Shown here: positions 10,390 to 22,110 of the stretch, piece after piece
Numbering within the stretch: the first letter of the stretch is position 1
Layout: the number at the start of each line of letters is the position of its first letter
Assembly (NCBI RefSeq): GCF_040954645.1
Contig: NC_092806.1
Location: forward strand, 27,243,644 to 27,307,643
DNA: 64,000 nt
DNA from: Diabrotica undecimpunctata
Lineage: Eukaryota > Arthropoda > Insecta > Coleoptera > Chrysomelidae
Direction of reading: 5' to 3'
The notes under the pieces: generated by a model
The model's database searches: none
Seen by the model: only the letters and a program-made list of their open reading frames with translations
What the model was told of the DNA's origin: nothing
Program-made: the position numbers and the translations under genes

Positions 10390-12040
10390 ACACAAGTTGT
10401 TTGTACTAGACATCGACGTAAAAAAGCGAAAGCGGACCAAAATATCAGAGAGGACCACAAAAAAAATGTTAAAAGATAAGAAGATCTATTAAGGGCAAAA
10501 ATAGTAAAAAGAAGTATTGGAACATGAAAGGGAGTCCTAATACAGTTTAGAGGAAGATGGCCAGTATCATTAGAGATACTGATATTGAAATACTTGGATG
10601 TTAGGAAAAAAGTTTGAGAATAAGGAGACCTGGTGGTGGTCTAACGAAGTACAAGAAAAAATAAGAGAGAAGCGAAAGTGATATAAAAAGTGGCAAAAAA
10701 ATAAGTCGGACACGGTCGCCAAAGATGAGCAAAAGCGGCAGTAGCAAAATTAGAAGCGTATAATATTCTATACGATGAACTACTTGATACCAGGGAAGGA
10801 GAAGCCAAGATTTATAAAATAGCCAAACATTGAGCAAAGAAAGCAAATTTATTTTAATCAGATTAGATGTACCTGAGATCAAAATAGTAAAGTACTAATT
10901 CACGAAAAGGATGTCAAAAGAGATGGAAAAAGTACTTTGACAGGTTATTAAATAAAGAATTTGACAGACAACCATTTGAGTTAACGTACACAGTAACAGC
11001 AATAGGGACCAAAATAGACAGACGCAATTTTCATTATTAGGCAGCTGATGGAAAAATAAAGGAATAAAGAAACAAACGCTCATATGGTATTCATTGATCT
11101 TAAATATGAATGGTAAATATGTAAAGATTGTCAGAGACATGTATGATGGAGTAACATTTAGTGTTAGAACAGGTGTGGGAGAGACTGATATATTTCATGT
11201 GAAAATAGGATTGCACAATGGCTCGGTGCTTAGTCCTTATTTATTCTCATTAGTTCTGGATCAAATAGCAGCGAAACTACAAGGTAAAAGTCCGTGGTGC
11301 TTAATGTATGCTGATGATGTAGTGTTTGTAGGAAATAGTGAAAGCGACTTACAACAAAAACTGGAATAGTGGAGACAAGCTCTTGGGGAAAAACGTTTAA
11401 AACTTAGTAGGACAAAAACATAGTATCATATGAGTTATCATAAATAGAATGATATATTTGGATGGTGAAATGATTGTGAAAAGTAATAGTTTTAAGTACC
11501 TAGAATCTACAGAGTAATGGGGTAATAGATGGAGATCCATGCAGAAGAATTAGAGTTGGATATATGAAGTGAAAATAAGCAAGTGGTGTGTTGCAAATTC
11601 TATAAAACAGCCATAAGACCAGCTATGATGTACGAAACTAAATTTTGGGCAGTTAAAAACAAAGAGGAACAACGAATGTATGTAGCGTAATGAAAATGCT
11701 TAGATGGATGAGTGGAGTGACAAAAAAGGATAAAATTCGGATTGAGTATGTTAGGAGAAGTCTAGGGGTGGCACCAATTGTTGTCAAAATGAGAGAGCAT
11801 AGGTTAAGATGGTTTGGTCATGTTCAACGTCGAGACGTTAGTTACCCAATACGAAGAATTGCCGATCGGCGGGTTCCTGAAAATAGTAGGAGAGGAAGAC
11901 CAAAAAAGACCTGGGGTTAGTCTCTTAGGGAAGACATGTTGGTAAAGGGTATTAATATTAATATGAACCAAAATAGAAACTTATGGCGAAATTTAATTAG
12001 AGAAGCCGATCCCGCATAGGGATAAAGACAAAAAGAACAA
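10390..12040 (+). mobile_element. LINE ORF2 remnant, RTE-like
   Basis: The first part (10,390-11,090) is a heavily mutated endonuclease-RT linker, rich in Lys and Arg. From 11,094 the frame reads YVKIVRDMYDGVTFSVRTGV, then a degraded SP-F block, CLMYADDVVFVGNSESDLQQ (intact YADD), then LSRTKT. At 11,690 it resumes as MLRWMSGVTKKDKIRIEYV, HRLRWFGHVQRRD and RRGRPKKTW, and ends near READPA. That order (RT palm, thumb, then a basic GRPKKTW tail with ADP end) is RTE-like. Stops and frameshifts are frequent, so it is inactive. It ends just before an AT-rich stretch at 12,041. Confidence 0.8.
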
Positions 12041-13215
12041 TGATGATATTATTTTCTAAAAAAATAAAAAAAATATTTAATATTAGAGTTCAAAAAATGA
12101 ACTGCAGGAAACATAGGTTCTTGTTATAGAGGTCCATATTACTCAAAACAACTGTCTTTTGCCTGGCCGGGTCAGTGTCATAAACAGGGTACTTTTTTTT
12201 ATTCTTCCCTGGACTAGTATTTTCAGCTGAAATTATGGATAATTCGTATTAAAGATAGTTGAGACACTATTACAATACAACACTACGTTGAGATTATCAG
12301 CTTTGTTATAAAAACTGTGTTATCAATAATTTTCAAACGGAGTATATATAACATGTATGTATATATTACGGTACATAATAATATACAAGTAAAATAGTGT
12401 AATTGTTGTTGCATAACTTTAAAAAATTAAAGATTAAAATAAAAAAGAAGAAATAAAACCGACCAAATAATAAGATAATATTTTTTTCTAGTTTTCAACT
12501 ATACTAGTTCCTACTACATAGAAAACTGAACTGATGACTATCAGTTGAGGACTGTCAAATTATTACTTGATATTGTTCTAGTGACCAACAAACAATTCTT
12601 GCTGAATTCAGTGACTGGCTTAAAATAAAACGTGAATTTTTTAAATTGGAATATAATGCGACAGTTGAAACGGCTGGAAGTGGGACTATTATCGTAAAGC
12701 AAATCTGGGATGACAAAACAAAATAATATTCACAGATTTGTTGTTAATATTCACAAAGATGTAGATAAAATAAATCAATGGTCAGAAGTAAACATGACAA
12801 TAAATGTTAATGCAAAGTCAAGCTCTATTTGTACCAACGAATATAAATGCTGAACGCCTATAGACGCTGTTTCTACTCCAAGTAATGCTAAATAGTTCAG
12901 TCTCATCAGAGAGATGGATCAACAGTATAAAAAATAAACTAAACAATTTGATTAAATTAATTTGTGGTTTATTTCGAAAATTTTTATAAAAGTTAATATA
13001 CCTGACGACTGTTTGGTACCTTTCTCTAGAAGTACTTTAAATTAAAATGTAAAAGTCTCACTATTAATGAATCTGTGGTAAGCAAATTAGAATAAATTAC
13101 TTATTAATTTAAATATAGTGCAGGGGCGTGAGGAAGTAAGTAAGGGATGCAATAAAATATAAAAATAAATAATAGCCTGGAGAAAAAGTGAAATATAATA
13201 TGAAGTATATGCAGT
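12041..13215. other. AT-rich DNA, nothing recognised
   Basis: Long non-coding stretch with poly-A and poly-T runs. No terminal repeats or frames above background. Confidence 0.4.
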
Positions 13216-13737
13216 TTTTTTAAATATTAAAATTGACTATTTCCTTATTGATAGTAGGATAGAAAGATAGAATAATTTAAAGATAGAAAGATGCTTTCGG
13301 AGAGCGGATGATACAGACTGTTATTTGGTTTTTACAAAAATTAAACAAATACTAAAAAAATATATCTCACAAGTACTGACGAAAGAAAACATTTTTTAGT
13401 TTGAAAAACTAAAAAATGTAGAAATAGAAAGGCAGTACCAACTAGAACTGGAAAATAGATTCATAGCCTTAGAAAAACTTATAGCACTGACAGCGTGGGC
13501 GAAAGATGGGACAAAATTGCGACAAACATCAAGAATGCTGCCTTGAAAACTCTGGGGAAAATAAGATGAATATAAATCGCGAACAACCTCAATTAAAGAC
13601 ATTCATGGGAAAATAACAGATAACAAAGAGATAATAAAGCGATGGAAAAAACATTTTGAACAGGTTTTCAATTTCCAAGACAGTCAAATAGAGAACCAAA
13701 CTGAGTACGAAACAGTGAAAGTGGAGCCGTCAACATT
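13216..13737 (+). mobile_element. LINE fragment: endonuclease-RT linker, interrupted
   Basis: The + strand reads LKNVEIERQYQLELENRFIA, then TAWAKDGTKLRQTSRM, then IKDIHGKITDNKEIIKRWKK, HFEQVFNFQDSQIENQTEYE. This is the linker between endonuclease and RT of RTE-like ORF2 (the 'RW-KHFE-LFN' region). It stops at VEPST, where an opposite-strand LINE has inserted with a TSD. Continuation on the far side is at 15,697 (LKNNRAPGWDKI). Confidence 0.65.
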
Positions 13738-13760
13738 CATCATCATCATCATCAGTGGCG

Positions 13761-14882
13761 TTACAGCTCTTTATGAGCCAAAGCCTTCTTCAGAACAATC
13801 CTCCATTCGCCCCTGTCTCTGGCAACTCTTCTCCATGCTCTAATTCCGATAGACTTCAAATCATTTTCTAGGTTGTCTTGGTACCTAAGTCTCGGTCTTC
13901 CTCTTCTTCGTTGTCCGATCGGCCCTCTTCGGTCAAAAACTTTTCTGACTATGACATCTTCCTCTCGTCTGATTACATGACCTATCCATCTGAGGCGTGC
14001 TACCTTAATGAATTTAACAACGTCAGGTTCTCCAAATCTTCTATACAACTTAAAATTGTAAAACCTGCGCCACAAACCTTGTTCTTTTATGCCTCCATAT
14101 ATTCGTCTTAGTATTTTTCGCTCAAAACGTTTGAGCAATTCTTGGTCATTCTGTGTTAGTGTCCAAGTTTCTGAACCATATGTTAGCACTGGTCTTATTA
14201 GTGTTTTGTATACAGTCAGTTTAATTTTTCTAGGCATTTTTGAGGCCATCTGTCTTCTTAAGCCAGAGTAACACTTATTAGCACTTATAAGCACTATTCT
14301 TCTTTTGATTTCTTCACTGACGTTGTTATCTTTGGTTAGCAGCGACCCTAAGTATATGAAGGTGTCAACACCTTCCAGTTCTAGGTCATCAATTATTATT
14401 CGTGTAGGTGTCGGGTTGCTTGACCTAGTGCAACACATATATTTGGTCTTTTTAACATTTATATTTAGTCCCATTCTGTGTGCAGATGCTCTTAACGACC
14501 GAAATACTTCAGTCAGAGATTCTGTGGACCTACCTATGATGTCTATGTCATCTGCGTATCCGACAATTTGTACTGATTTGTTAAAGATAGTACCATTCGT
14601 AGTAATCTGCGACTCTCGAATTATTTTTTCTAATGCCAGGTTAAATAAGAGACACGATAGTCCATCACCCTGTCTTAGTCCATTTTTGCAATGGAAGGGT
14701 CTTAAGAGATCGTTTTGGATTTTTACCATGCTCTCTGCACCTGTGAGTGTAAGTTCAGTTAACCGGACAAGATCAGACGGAATGCGAAATTCTACCATAG
14801 CAAGTAGAAGTTTGTTTCTATTAACGGAGTCGTATGCGGCTTTGAAGTCAACAAATATGTGGTGTATCAACAAGTTTTTCAA
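13761..14882 (-). CDS. LINE reverse transcriptase, C-terminal two-thirds (frameshifted from its N-terminal part)
   Basis: This 373-codon frame contains the RT blocks HIFVDFKAAYDSVNRNK (catalytic Asp), GLRQGDGLSCLLFNLALEKI, VGYADDIDIIGR (YADD intact), GLNINVKKTKYMCC and FIYLGSLLTKD, then the thumb and a C-terminal basic domain (RLRWIGHVIRR, GQRRRGRPRLRYQD, RDRGEWR). It copies RNA into DNA at a nicked target. The Met at the start is not a true start: the frame continues upstream into 14,848-15,306 with a one-base shift near 14,865 (DTPH joins HIFVDF). The shadow frame on the + strand is an artefact. Confidence 0.85.
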   Translation of the reverse strand: MKNLLIHHIFVDFKAAYDSVNRNKLLLAMVEFRIPSDLVRLTELTLTGAESMVKIQNDLLRPFHCKNGLRQGDGLSCLLFNLALEKIIRESQITTNGTIFNKSVQIVGYADDIDIIGRSTESLTEVFRSLRASAHRMGLNINVKKTKYMCCTRSSNPTPTRIIIDDLELEGVDTFIYLGSLLTKDNNVSEEIKRRIVLISANKCYSGLRRQMASKMPRKIKLTVYKTLIRPVLTYGSETWTLTQNDQELLKRFERKILRRIYGGIKEQGLWRRFYNFKLYRRFGEPDVVKFIKVARLRWIGHVIRREEDVIVRKVFDRRGPIGQRRRGRPRLRYQDNLENDLKSIGIRAWRRVARDRGEWRIVLKKALAHKEL

Positions 14883-15306
14883 GGATCTGCCTCACTGTAA
14901 ATATCTGGTCCGTTGTTGATTTATTAGGACGGAAACCGCACTGATATCCTCCCACTATTTGTTCGGTGTAGGGGAGGAGTCTTTTGTACAATACGTTGGA
15001 CAACACTTTATATGCCATATTGAGTAGAGTGATGCCTCTATAATTATCACACACCATCATGTCTCCGTTTTTGTGTATAGGACACATTACGCCTAACTTC
15101 CAGTCTGTGGGTGTTTCTTTCTGTTGCCAGATTGCAGTTATCAGTTTATGCATGTGTTTCATGAGGGGGTCGCCGCCATTTTTGAAAAGTTCGGCAGGGA
15201 GATTATCCGAACCGGAAGCTTTATTATTTTTCAGTGTTGCGATGGCTTCTCTAATTTCTTCTTCGGTGGGGGGTGGTTGCCGATCATCTTCATTCATTTG
15301 AAACAT
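14848..15306 (-). CDS. LINE reverse transcriptase, N-terminal part
   Basis: The frame contains EEEIREAIATLKNNKASGSD, LPAELFKNGG, TDWKLGVMCPIHKNGDMMV, CDNYRGITLLNMAYKVLSNV and GGYQCGFRPNKSTTDQIFTV. These are the finger and first palm blocks of a non-LTR RT. It runs out of frame at DTPHIC near 14,850, where the downstream frame 13,761-14,882 takes over. Upstream it stays open to the 5' truncation at 15,360, so no native start codon is present. Confidence 0.85.
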   Translation of the reverse strand: MFQMNEDDRQPPPTEEEIREAIATLKNNKASGSDNLPAELFKNGGDPLMKHMHKLITAIWQQKETPTDWKLGVMCPIHKNGDMMVCDNYRGITLLNMAYKVLSNVLYKRLLPYTEQIVGGYQCGFRPNKSTTDQIFTVRQILEKLVDTPHIC

Positions 15307-15372
15307 GGGATCCTCAATCTCGCCATCTTCGTGGTTGCCGCTAAGCAGTTCTTCAAAATAGCCGTCAACATT

Positions 15373-15696
15373 AGATAGAGTTTAAAACGGTGTAGCACGT
15401 ACATCATTCATTAAACTTAAAAAGTTTCTATGTTGTCGGGATATGAGGTAGGCCTAAGGATGCTTCGGTGTTACGTGTTCTCTACTCTTCTTTATGGCTT
15501 GGAGACGTGAACACTAAAACAAGTGCACATAAATAAGTTGGCTTCCTTTGAATGTTGCTGTTATAGAAAAATCCTGGCTTAAAAATCTTGAAGGAATGGT
15601 TTGAGTGCAGAAGTGCAGAACTATTTAACGCGGTGTGGCAGTCAACAAGGTCAGCATAGTCATGATGATTTCCAACCTTCGATAGAAGAAATTTGA
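15373..15696 (+). mobile_element. LINE C-terminal fragment with GAAGAAG tail
   Basis: The + strand reads RMLRCYVFSTLLYGLET, then LASFECCCYRKIL, and after a gap ECRSAELFNAVWQSTR, ending in GAAGAAGAAG-like sequence. This is the RT thumb (CYVFSTLLYG) and the tail of the family seen at 47,513-48,069. It appears to be inserted within the older LINE of 13,216-13,737 and 15,697-16,125. Confidence 0.6.
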
Positions 15697-16125
15697 AGAA
15701 GAAGTGCAGGTGTCCATAATCTTAAAAACAATAGGGCTCCCGGCTGGGATAAAATAGGTACCAGCGGAACTGATTAAAAATGGTGGAATTAAATTCACAG
15801 AAACCATATATGATCTAATTATAAAAATACGGGACAAAGAAAAAATTCCTGAAACATGGTCACCGGCTGTATTGTTTGTTTTGGAAAAATTGTTTCTCTA
15901 CAATAACCAGGAAATACAAACACTCACTGAAAAACATTTACTAACAAGTATTGTAGGATCCCGTAGATGAGCCTGTATAGGTCATCCTATCAGAAGATGT
16001 CCCCAGGTCATTCCCGATAGAGATTGATTGATAATGTGAAGAGAGACTTAAAAGAGCTCTTGAAACAGTAACACAGGACAGAAAGAAATAGCGAGGCTTT
16101 GTGAAGGTCAAACTTCTCAAAAGGT
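15697..16125 (+). mobile_element. LINE RT start and 3' end fragments
   Basis: After frameshift correction by eye the sequence gives LKNNRAPGWDKI, then PAELIKNGGIKFTETIYDLI, KIRDKEKIPETWSPAVLFVL, the finger region of an RTE-like RT. It then jumps to RLIDNVKRDLKELL and HRTERNSEAL near 16,020-16,090, a C-terminal tail. Most of the RT is deleted. It is probably the other side of the element interrupted at 13,737. Confidence 0.55.
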
Positions 16126-18399
16126 TATTCAGCCATCGAAAGTAGCTAATTATACATTAAATCTAATTTTCTAATTAAAATATTTTGATATTCATGCTAT
16201 AAATTTGATTATTTTCCAGCGTGGCTCTTTGTCGATCCTTTTGTTGTCATTTTTATTGTATAGATTTTTGTCACCCCTACTTTAGATTTGGTTATTACTA
16301 ATTTCAATCTCTTTTTGGCCATGTTTTTTGTCAGATTTATTTAGTTGTCACTCTTTTTATAGTTTTTTTCTTAAATATTCTTTACAATGTTTAATCACCA
16401 CCATGTCTCCTCATTCTCACTTTGTTTTTGTGGCGTTTGAAGTATTTTGATTCCAGATAAGATAGAAAGCAATTAATATTGTTGCAATTTTCATGTTTTA
16501 AACAGTCTTGTATAAAGAAGTTCGTAATATTCTTCTATAAAAACTGTAATATTGCATGCATTTTCAAATCGTTGAATTATATATAATCGTAGAAAAAAAA
16601 AGCAAAAAAAGATCTGATCGATGAAAACCATATTTAGTTGCATATATACATAAAAGTGTTTCTTCGTTTTATATTATTTTATTTAAGTATATATATTTTG
16701 ATTATTATTGGAACTTGACTATACCTTTAGCGTAGAGTACTGTATCCTACAAAGCTCTCTAATATCTTATTTTCTTACTTTGATATAAAAATAGAATTTG
16801 TCATAAAATTCTAAAGAAAAATGGTTTTCGAAAACAAAAAAAATTTTATTTACAAAATTAATTAAAAGAGTTAATTATATTTAGTAAATATATCGATTCC
16901 CTGTACAACCTTAGTTTTCCTCTTGCATTACATTCGAATTCTACATAGCCACAACACGGAGGAGAAGAGAGAATAAGAACGAACAAATCTAATCTCCATC
17001 CACCAGTGGGAATGAGCTCGTTTAAGGAAACCCAAGCTCTCCATTTTTGTATTCGAAACGGCGGAGGCGAAGAAAATTGTCGTGTTGTGTATGTACATTA
17101 GTGAACAAGACTCGTCAGCCCTCCACCATTACGAAATAAGAAATAAGAGAGGATTTTTTGTTTAATGCTCTGGAGACTGATATAGAGAAACTGGGAGTAT
17201 ATTTACCTCTGTGTGTTTTTATTATTGAGCGATGTGGGATTTTCTGAGGAACGTGTAGTAGTAAAACTGATTTGAGATAGTGTTTGGCATAATTTTCTTG
17301 AATAAGTGATGTTTTTTTCAATAATTATGGTTCGAATACCCTTTTTCTGTGGCATCTCAATTTTTGAAAATATTTATTGGTGTAAGGCTCCATAAATTTA
17401 TTGTAAAATAAGTTTTTTATTATTAAGCCAATGACTTCCAAATCGTAACTCCTCTGTCTTTATTAACTTGTCTACATTATTTAGCACACAAGACAAAACG
17501 TTCCAATTTAAGTGTATACTATAAAATAAAAAATTTCGAACATTTCATGATCCGCCTTTAAGTGACAATTAAAATGTTACTTAAATGAAAAAGTACATCT
17601 GGCGACACCTCCTTTGAAAGGTTTTTAAATACTAATTACAAAACTGTATTATAAAATCTTGATTAGAAAATAGTTACAATTTGGTAACTATCGATTTTGT
17701 CGAAAAACTTAATGACCTCTTTTCTAAAGCAAATTAACTTGTATTTAAATGTCAATCTAAAAGATAAAAGTAAAAGTAACTTGAGATTTTTATTAATTTA
17801 TTTATTTTGAATTTTAAAATGGGTTTAAACATCGCTTTCTAGCAAAAGAAATGCGGAATAGTTGTAATATATAGTGAATAATACCAGAGAAGTTCGCTAG
17901 AACTATTGTTAGTCCAGTCTTTCACGGTTTCCGCTCAAAATTCCAAAGTACCACATCGTTTGACGAGAAATTTGGTAAATACGTAGAAAATATAACAAAG
18001 AATAAAAACTATATGGCACCGATGTGTTCTTTCGCCCTGGGGGTGAGTACTACCTCTTCTCGAGAGTAATTATTTTTGAACTCAAAATATCCGGAATTAG
18101 ATGCAAGGAATGTTCTGTACAGTCTTTCTCAAAAATCCAATTCTTTTTGAGTTACTTGCGGTTGAAAATATTGATTTTTTATCTAAAAAAGACATTTTTT
18201 CGGACAGTTTGTACAAATAAGTGAAAAATCTTACAGTTGAAAAAAAAAATCATAAGAATAAAAATAAATCTAAAATTTCAAAGGGAAATTCCTAGTGGTT
18301 GGCTGTATAGCATAGCCAAAACACAATTGAAGTAAAAAACTTGTTTTTTGTAAAATTTTTATTAAAATTTTTAAAAATTATTCAAAATGGATTTATAAA
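16126..18399. other. AT-rich DNA, nothing recognised
   Basis: More than 2 kb without a supported gene. A 9-bp inverted pair (CACAACACG / CGTGTTGTG) lies near 16,951 and 17,082 around a GC-richer 140-bp patch. It is too short to call an element. Confidence 0.4.
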
Positions 18400-18443
18400 T
18401 TTTCAGAACGTTTTCGATTCTATCAGATCATCATTAGTGAAAA
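18400..18443 (-). ncRNA. Hammerhead-like ribozyme motif A (PLE-type, small stem III)
   Basis: Read on the minus strand: stem I TTTTCA, core CTAATGA (one change from CTGATGA), extra T, stem II starting GAT and ending ATC, GAA, self-complementary stem III AACGTT, C, then TGAAAA closing stem I with six base pairs. No PLE coding is seen nearby. The G5-to-A change would probably disable cleavage. Confidence 0.6.
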
Positions 18444-20424
18444 ACCTACAAATAAGTATAACCACTTAAAAATTAAAACAAAAAGATAACATTTTGACTG
18501 TTAAATTAAAAATGTGGTTAATATTTACGTCTATAAAGTATTATCCGTTCACAAATTGTTGAGAGCACGAAATGTGCCTCAAACTCATAAAACGGTCGTA
18601 AATCATAGGCATTCCTGAGGTGTTTATTCATTAAATAATAATATAATGTTTTAATACTGTTATATATAATATTAATAATATTTTAATACTAATATATTTA
18701 GCAAAAATCAAATAAAACTTTTACGGACAATGTTGGTTATTATATTATATTAATAAAAATAAGAGTTTAACCATTAACAATTTTGTAAATAAGAATACCT
18801 TATCTCTTTGAATATTTCAATACTAATCTTCGCGTTTAATCACTTTACTAGAAAAAATGGAATTCATATCCGAAGGCACTATTCGTTGCAAGATAATTAG
18901 GATGGAATTCCCCAGATTTTTAATAATATAATGGGTATAAAGATGCCGGCTTTGGCCACGTGCTTCGTCTGTTGTTTATATTCTAGTTTTATTAAGTTTT
19001 AAGTTTTATTAAAAAATAAGTACATAAGTACATAAGTACAATTTAAAAAATATATTTATTTAGTTCAAATAAATGTTTCAATCATATACTCTACGACACT
19101 GGTCGTTCATCTCTAACCATTCAAAATACCCCCGTAATAGGATTATAAGGTATTGTATTCCTTCAGATATAAGGTGGGTTAGTCGAAAACATCTTAAACC
19201 GTCAGTTTCAGGTTGGTTTTTACTATTATATCGTATTACCTATCCTCTCTGTATTTCAGTTCTCTAATTAGGGTTAAACTTGTAGTAAGCTATCGACAAA
19301 TTGTGAACCGATTATAGTTGGATAAATGGCACATAATGAGGTCAGATGATCCTTAAATTACATAATTTTGAGTAACTAACATTATGATTAATAAGACACT
19401 AGGTCGATTATAAAGGATTACATTTTTTAAGGAAACGTACAATTTCCTAACTCGAAAAAAGGACCTTATGCCCTGAGAAGTAACAACCACAGTAGACGTT
19501 TCACGCAGGTAGCTCTAGGTCAAACTAAACTAAATTTGTAGTACCGATACAAATCTTTTGATGTCGCTATACTCTATCTCTAGTCTATACTCTGCAGTTT
19601 AGGTTTAGAACCAAACTAATTATAATTGTCAATCGCCAATTGTCAGTAATTGATTTATATAATCATATTTCAGATGGTTATTATTCGTCTATTTTTGAAT
19701 TGTTTGATTTTATGGTTATTATTGCATAAAGAAATCAAACTAAACTTGGTTTAATATCTCTGGGTTATCGTTAGCATTAACCTCAAATTAGTTTGTAAAT
19801 TACAAATCACCTACCTCAGTGGTCTGTGTTTTAAATGTTCCTGGCCTTCAAATAGTATGTTGCAGATTAATAATGATTAGTGAAATACGGTTTTTCAGAA
19901 TAAACAATTAGACATGCGTTTCCAAATCCTGATATAGACATTATACGATTTAGGTGGCTTAGTGTTATAAAAAGTCCTAATTTAGATATGATGAATTCCA
20001 CAATTCCACTACAGTTTTTAAAACAAAACGAATATGCCACAGGCACGTTGAAGATAAGTTTGCTTCTACATGGAATTATAGTTTGTACCAAAATGCAATT
20101 CCCGATAACAAATAACTGATTGATTTTAGATTCCTCTTCTAATCTACATCCTAGAAGTATTTGAATGTTGTGTGAGGAAGCAAATGTAACAGAAAGTAAG
20201 TAACCCTGATATGTAATTAATAAAAATTATTTTACTTAAAGTGAATCATGGTATAAATTATTATATTAGCTTTTTGTTTTAGTTGAAAGATCTTCAACAA
20301 GTAGAGATGCACAATCTACACACATGTTTCAATCATTTGAGATACCCCATTTTAGTAAGTATTGGGAAGATAACAATTAATAATTTTCCAATTGGTTACT
20401 ATTTGATGAAACTTTTTAGTTGCA
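18444..20424. other. AT-rich DNA, nothing recognised
   Basis: No coding region above background. A short TACATAAG tandem lies near 19,020-19,038. Confidence 0.4.
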
Positions 20425-21115
20425 GAACACAATTATGCACAGGTACCAAACGAAGAGATTTTAACTGTTTAACTGCTTAAAGCCAAAGAGTTTTATAAAG
20501 AAAATAAATTGGTTGATCTTCAAAACATTAATAGAATGGCAGCTATGCTAATTCAAATTCAGTACAGAGAGAGCTGTAAAGCAAAAAAAGCTAAGACGAT
20601 TTACTCTTAATGAGAAACGTTTAACTTTGTCTTTATAAAAACAAAGTGCTCGTTCATATAGTATTCTTTCCAATCTGTTTATCTTACCCAGTAAGTCATC
20701 ATTAAACAAACTTCTGGCTCAAACTATTGGGGGCCCAGGAATTAATAAGTTAATATTTGAGTCACTAAAAGCAACAGTATTAAAAATGGAAGGAATTGAT
20801 AAGTATAAGCTATAATATTTGATGAAATGGCGATTATGCCAAGTCTTCGTTACAATGAGCATAGTAGGTGTATAGATGGTTTTGAAGACCTGGGAGATGA
20901 CAGAGATTCATATATAGCAGATCATGTTCTAGTTTTTATGATAAGAGTTCTAAGAAAATAGTGGGTGGAAATCATCTATTTCATACCAATTTTGTAGCAG
21001 AGGTGGTGCAAAAACCCCTCAAATTAAAACCGTGTTGGTAGAAGTCATTTCTAATTTCTTAGAAGCGTCAGCCTGCTATGCAATAATATCTGTTTCAAAG
21101 GAAATCAACTTAGCA
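20425..21115 (+). pseudogene. P-element-like transposase remnant
   Basis: Joining frames by eye, the + strand shows KRLTLSL, then QSARSYSILSNLFILPSKSS, LNKLLAQTIGGPGINKLIFE, then IIFDEMAIMPSLRYNEH and CIDGFEDLGDDRDSYIADHV, LVFMIR, and later AKTPQIKTVLVEVISNFLEA. The run 'LPS-xx-L--LL', 'G-P-G-I-N--L-F--L', 'DEMA-xx-x-L-x-YN' and 'G-x-E-D-L-G' with 'ADH-LVFM-R' is the core of P-element and THAP9-type transposases; the Asp of DEM is the first catalytic residue. There are several frameshifts and stops. The N-terminal THAP zinc finger and the C-terminal part are missing. The following LINE tail begins at about 21,140. Confidence 0.65.
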
Positions 21116-21139
21116 TCTTCAAAAAAAACATACTTTTCT

Positions 21140-21600
21140 TTGTTCGAGTCTCATTTTCAATATGGTCTTCTTTTTTGGGGTTCTAGAACAGCTGCCCCAA
21201 TCTGATGTTGTTTTTAAATTTCAAAAAAGAGTAATACAGTATCTTTTTGGCTTGAGTAGATATTGAAAAAGCTACTTCAAAAATCACGGGATTTTTACTC
21301 TTCCCTCTTTATATTTTTTAGAAAGTGTTTGCTTAATTCGTAAACACCTATATGTTTTTCCAGTAAGACCTAATCATGATTACTCCACCAGAAATTCAAC
21401 ATTTGATTTGTATTTACTGAACCCGACCACTAAGTTAGTAAAGACATCTATATTATATTCAGCAAATAAATTGTACAACCATCTCCCTTTGCAACTTAAA
21501 TCTTCAACTTCAACTTCAACAATTATTAATAAAATCCTATAATAGTTTCTTATACAATCATCATTAACAAATGTTAATTGAAAATGAGACCTACCGTGTT
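21140..21600 (+). mobile_element. CR1/Daphne-like LINE C-terminus (5' truncated)
   Basis: The + strand reads FESHFQYGLLFWGS, then FKFQKRVIQYLFGLSRY, FKNHGIFTLPSLYFLESVCL, IRKHLYVFPVRPNHDYSTRN, and SANKLYNHLPLQLKS. This order (S-H--YG--FWG, QKR--R--F, --I-TL-SL--LE, NHDY-TRN, K--N-LP) is the thumb and C-terminus of CR1/Daphne-like LINEs. It has one or more frameshifts. A related tail is at 46,382-46,930. Confidence 0.75.
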
Positions 21601-21764
21601 CCATTAAGAATTAAAATTATATCAAAGCACACTATACTTAAGAAATTTCCTAAAATACATCTAAATCACCGTAGACTTCCTTTACTTAATATAAATTTAC
21701 AGTTACTATCGTACAACAAAAATGAGACTAGGTGACAAATAATATTTATAACCAACTATAATAA

Positions 21765-22110
21765 AATGTGGCGATTGGACAAAAACTTACCTCGGTCAAA
21801 CTAGTAGAACTTTTAACAAACGTATATCAGAACATAAAAGGGCTATCAATAATAGAAAAACCGACTCTACGTACGCACTTCACCTTTTAGACCAGAATTA
21901 TTCTTTTAATGACGATTTTCAAATTTTTCACATCCAAAATAAAGGCCTTAAGCTATCTTTATTGGAATCTATGGAAATCAACAAATTAAAAAATACAGAC
22001 ATAATTCTGAATGACCAACTTGAGACTATAAAGTGTAAACACATACCAAAAATAGATCACTTAAGGAAGGTACTCTGCCGAAACAGCTGTGGTGATAAAA
22101 ATTTAAAATA
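21765..22110 (+). mobile_element. Penelope-like element GIY-YIG endonuclease fragment
   Basis: The + strand is open from CGDWTKTYLGQTSRTFNKRI through SEHKRAINNRKTDSTYALHL, LLESMEINKLKNTDIILNDQ, to a stop after SCGDKNLK. 'CGDC-TYLGQT-R---KRI-EH' is the YIG half of a GIY-YIG endonuclease with its Cys pair, as at the C-terminus of PLE proteins. The Glu in the ESMEI segment fits the catalytic Glu. The second Cys is Trp here (CGDW). The GIY half and the RT are absent. A degraded GAAAACAAACGTTTTC hairpin follows the stop, but no full hammerhead motif. Confidence 0.75.

Larger units (their letters stand above)
13738..15360 (-). mobile_element. 5'-truncated LINE with a 13-bp TSD
   Basis: AGCCGTCAACATT occurs at 13,725-13,737 and 15,360-15,372. 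Between them lies one minus-strand LINE whose 3' tail is a run of TGATGA units (13,738-13,753) and whose coding frame is cut at the 5' end (YFEELLSGNHEDGEI is open to the junction). Only one frameshift is seen in 1.6 kb, so the insertion is fairly young. It landed in an older + strand LINE. Confidence 0.9.

Noticed and set aside
16951..17090. 9-bp inverted pair as ends of a small transposon
   Set aside because: Too short, no target duplication seen, and inverted 9-mers are expected by chance.
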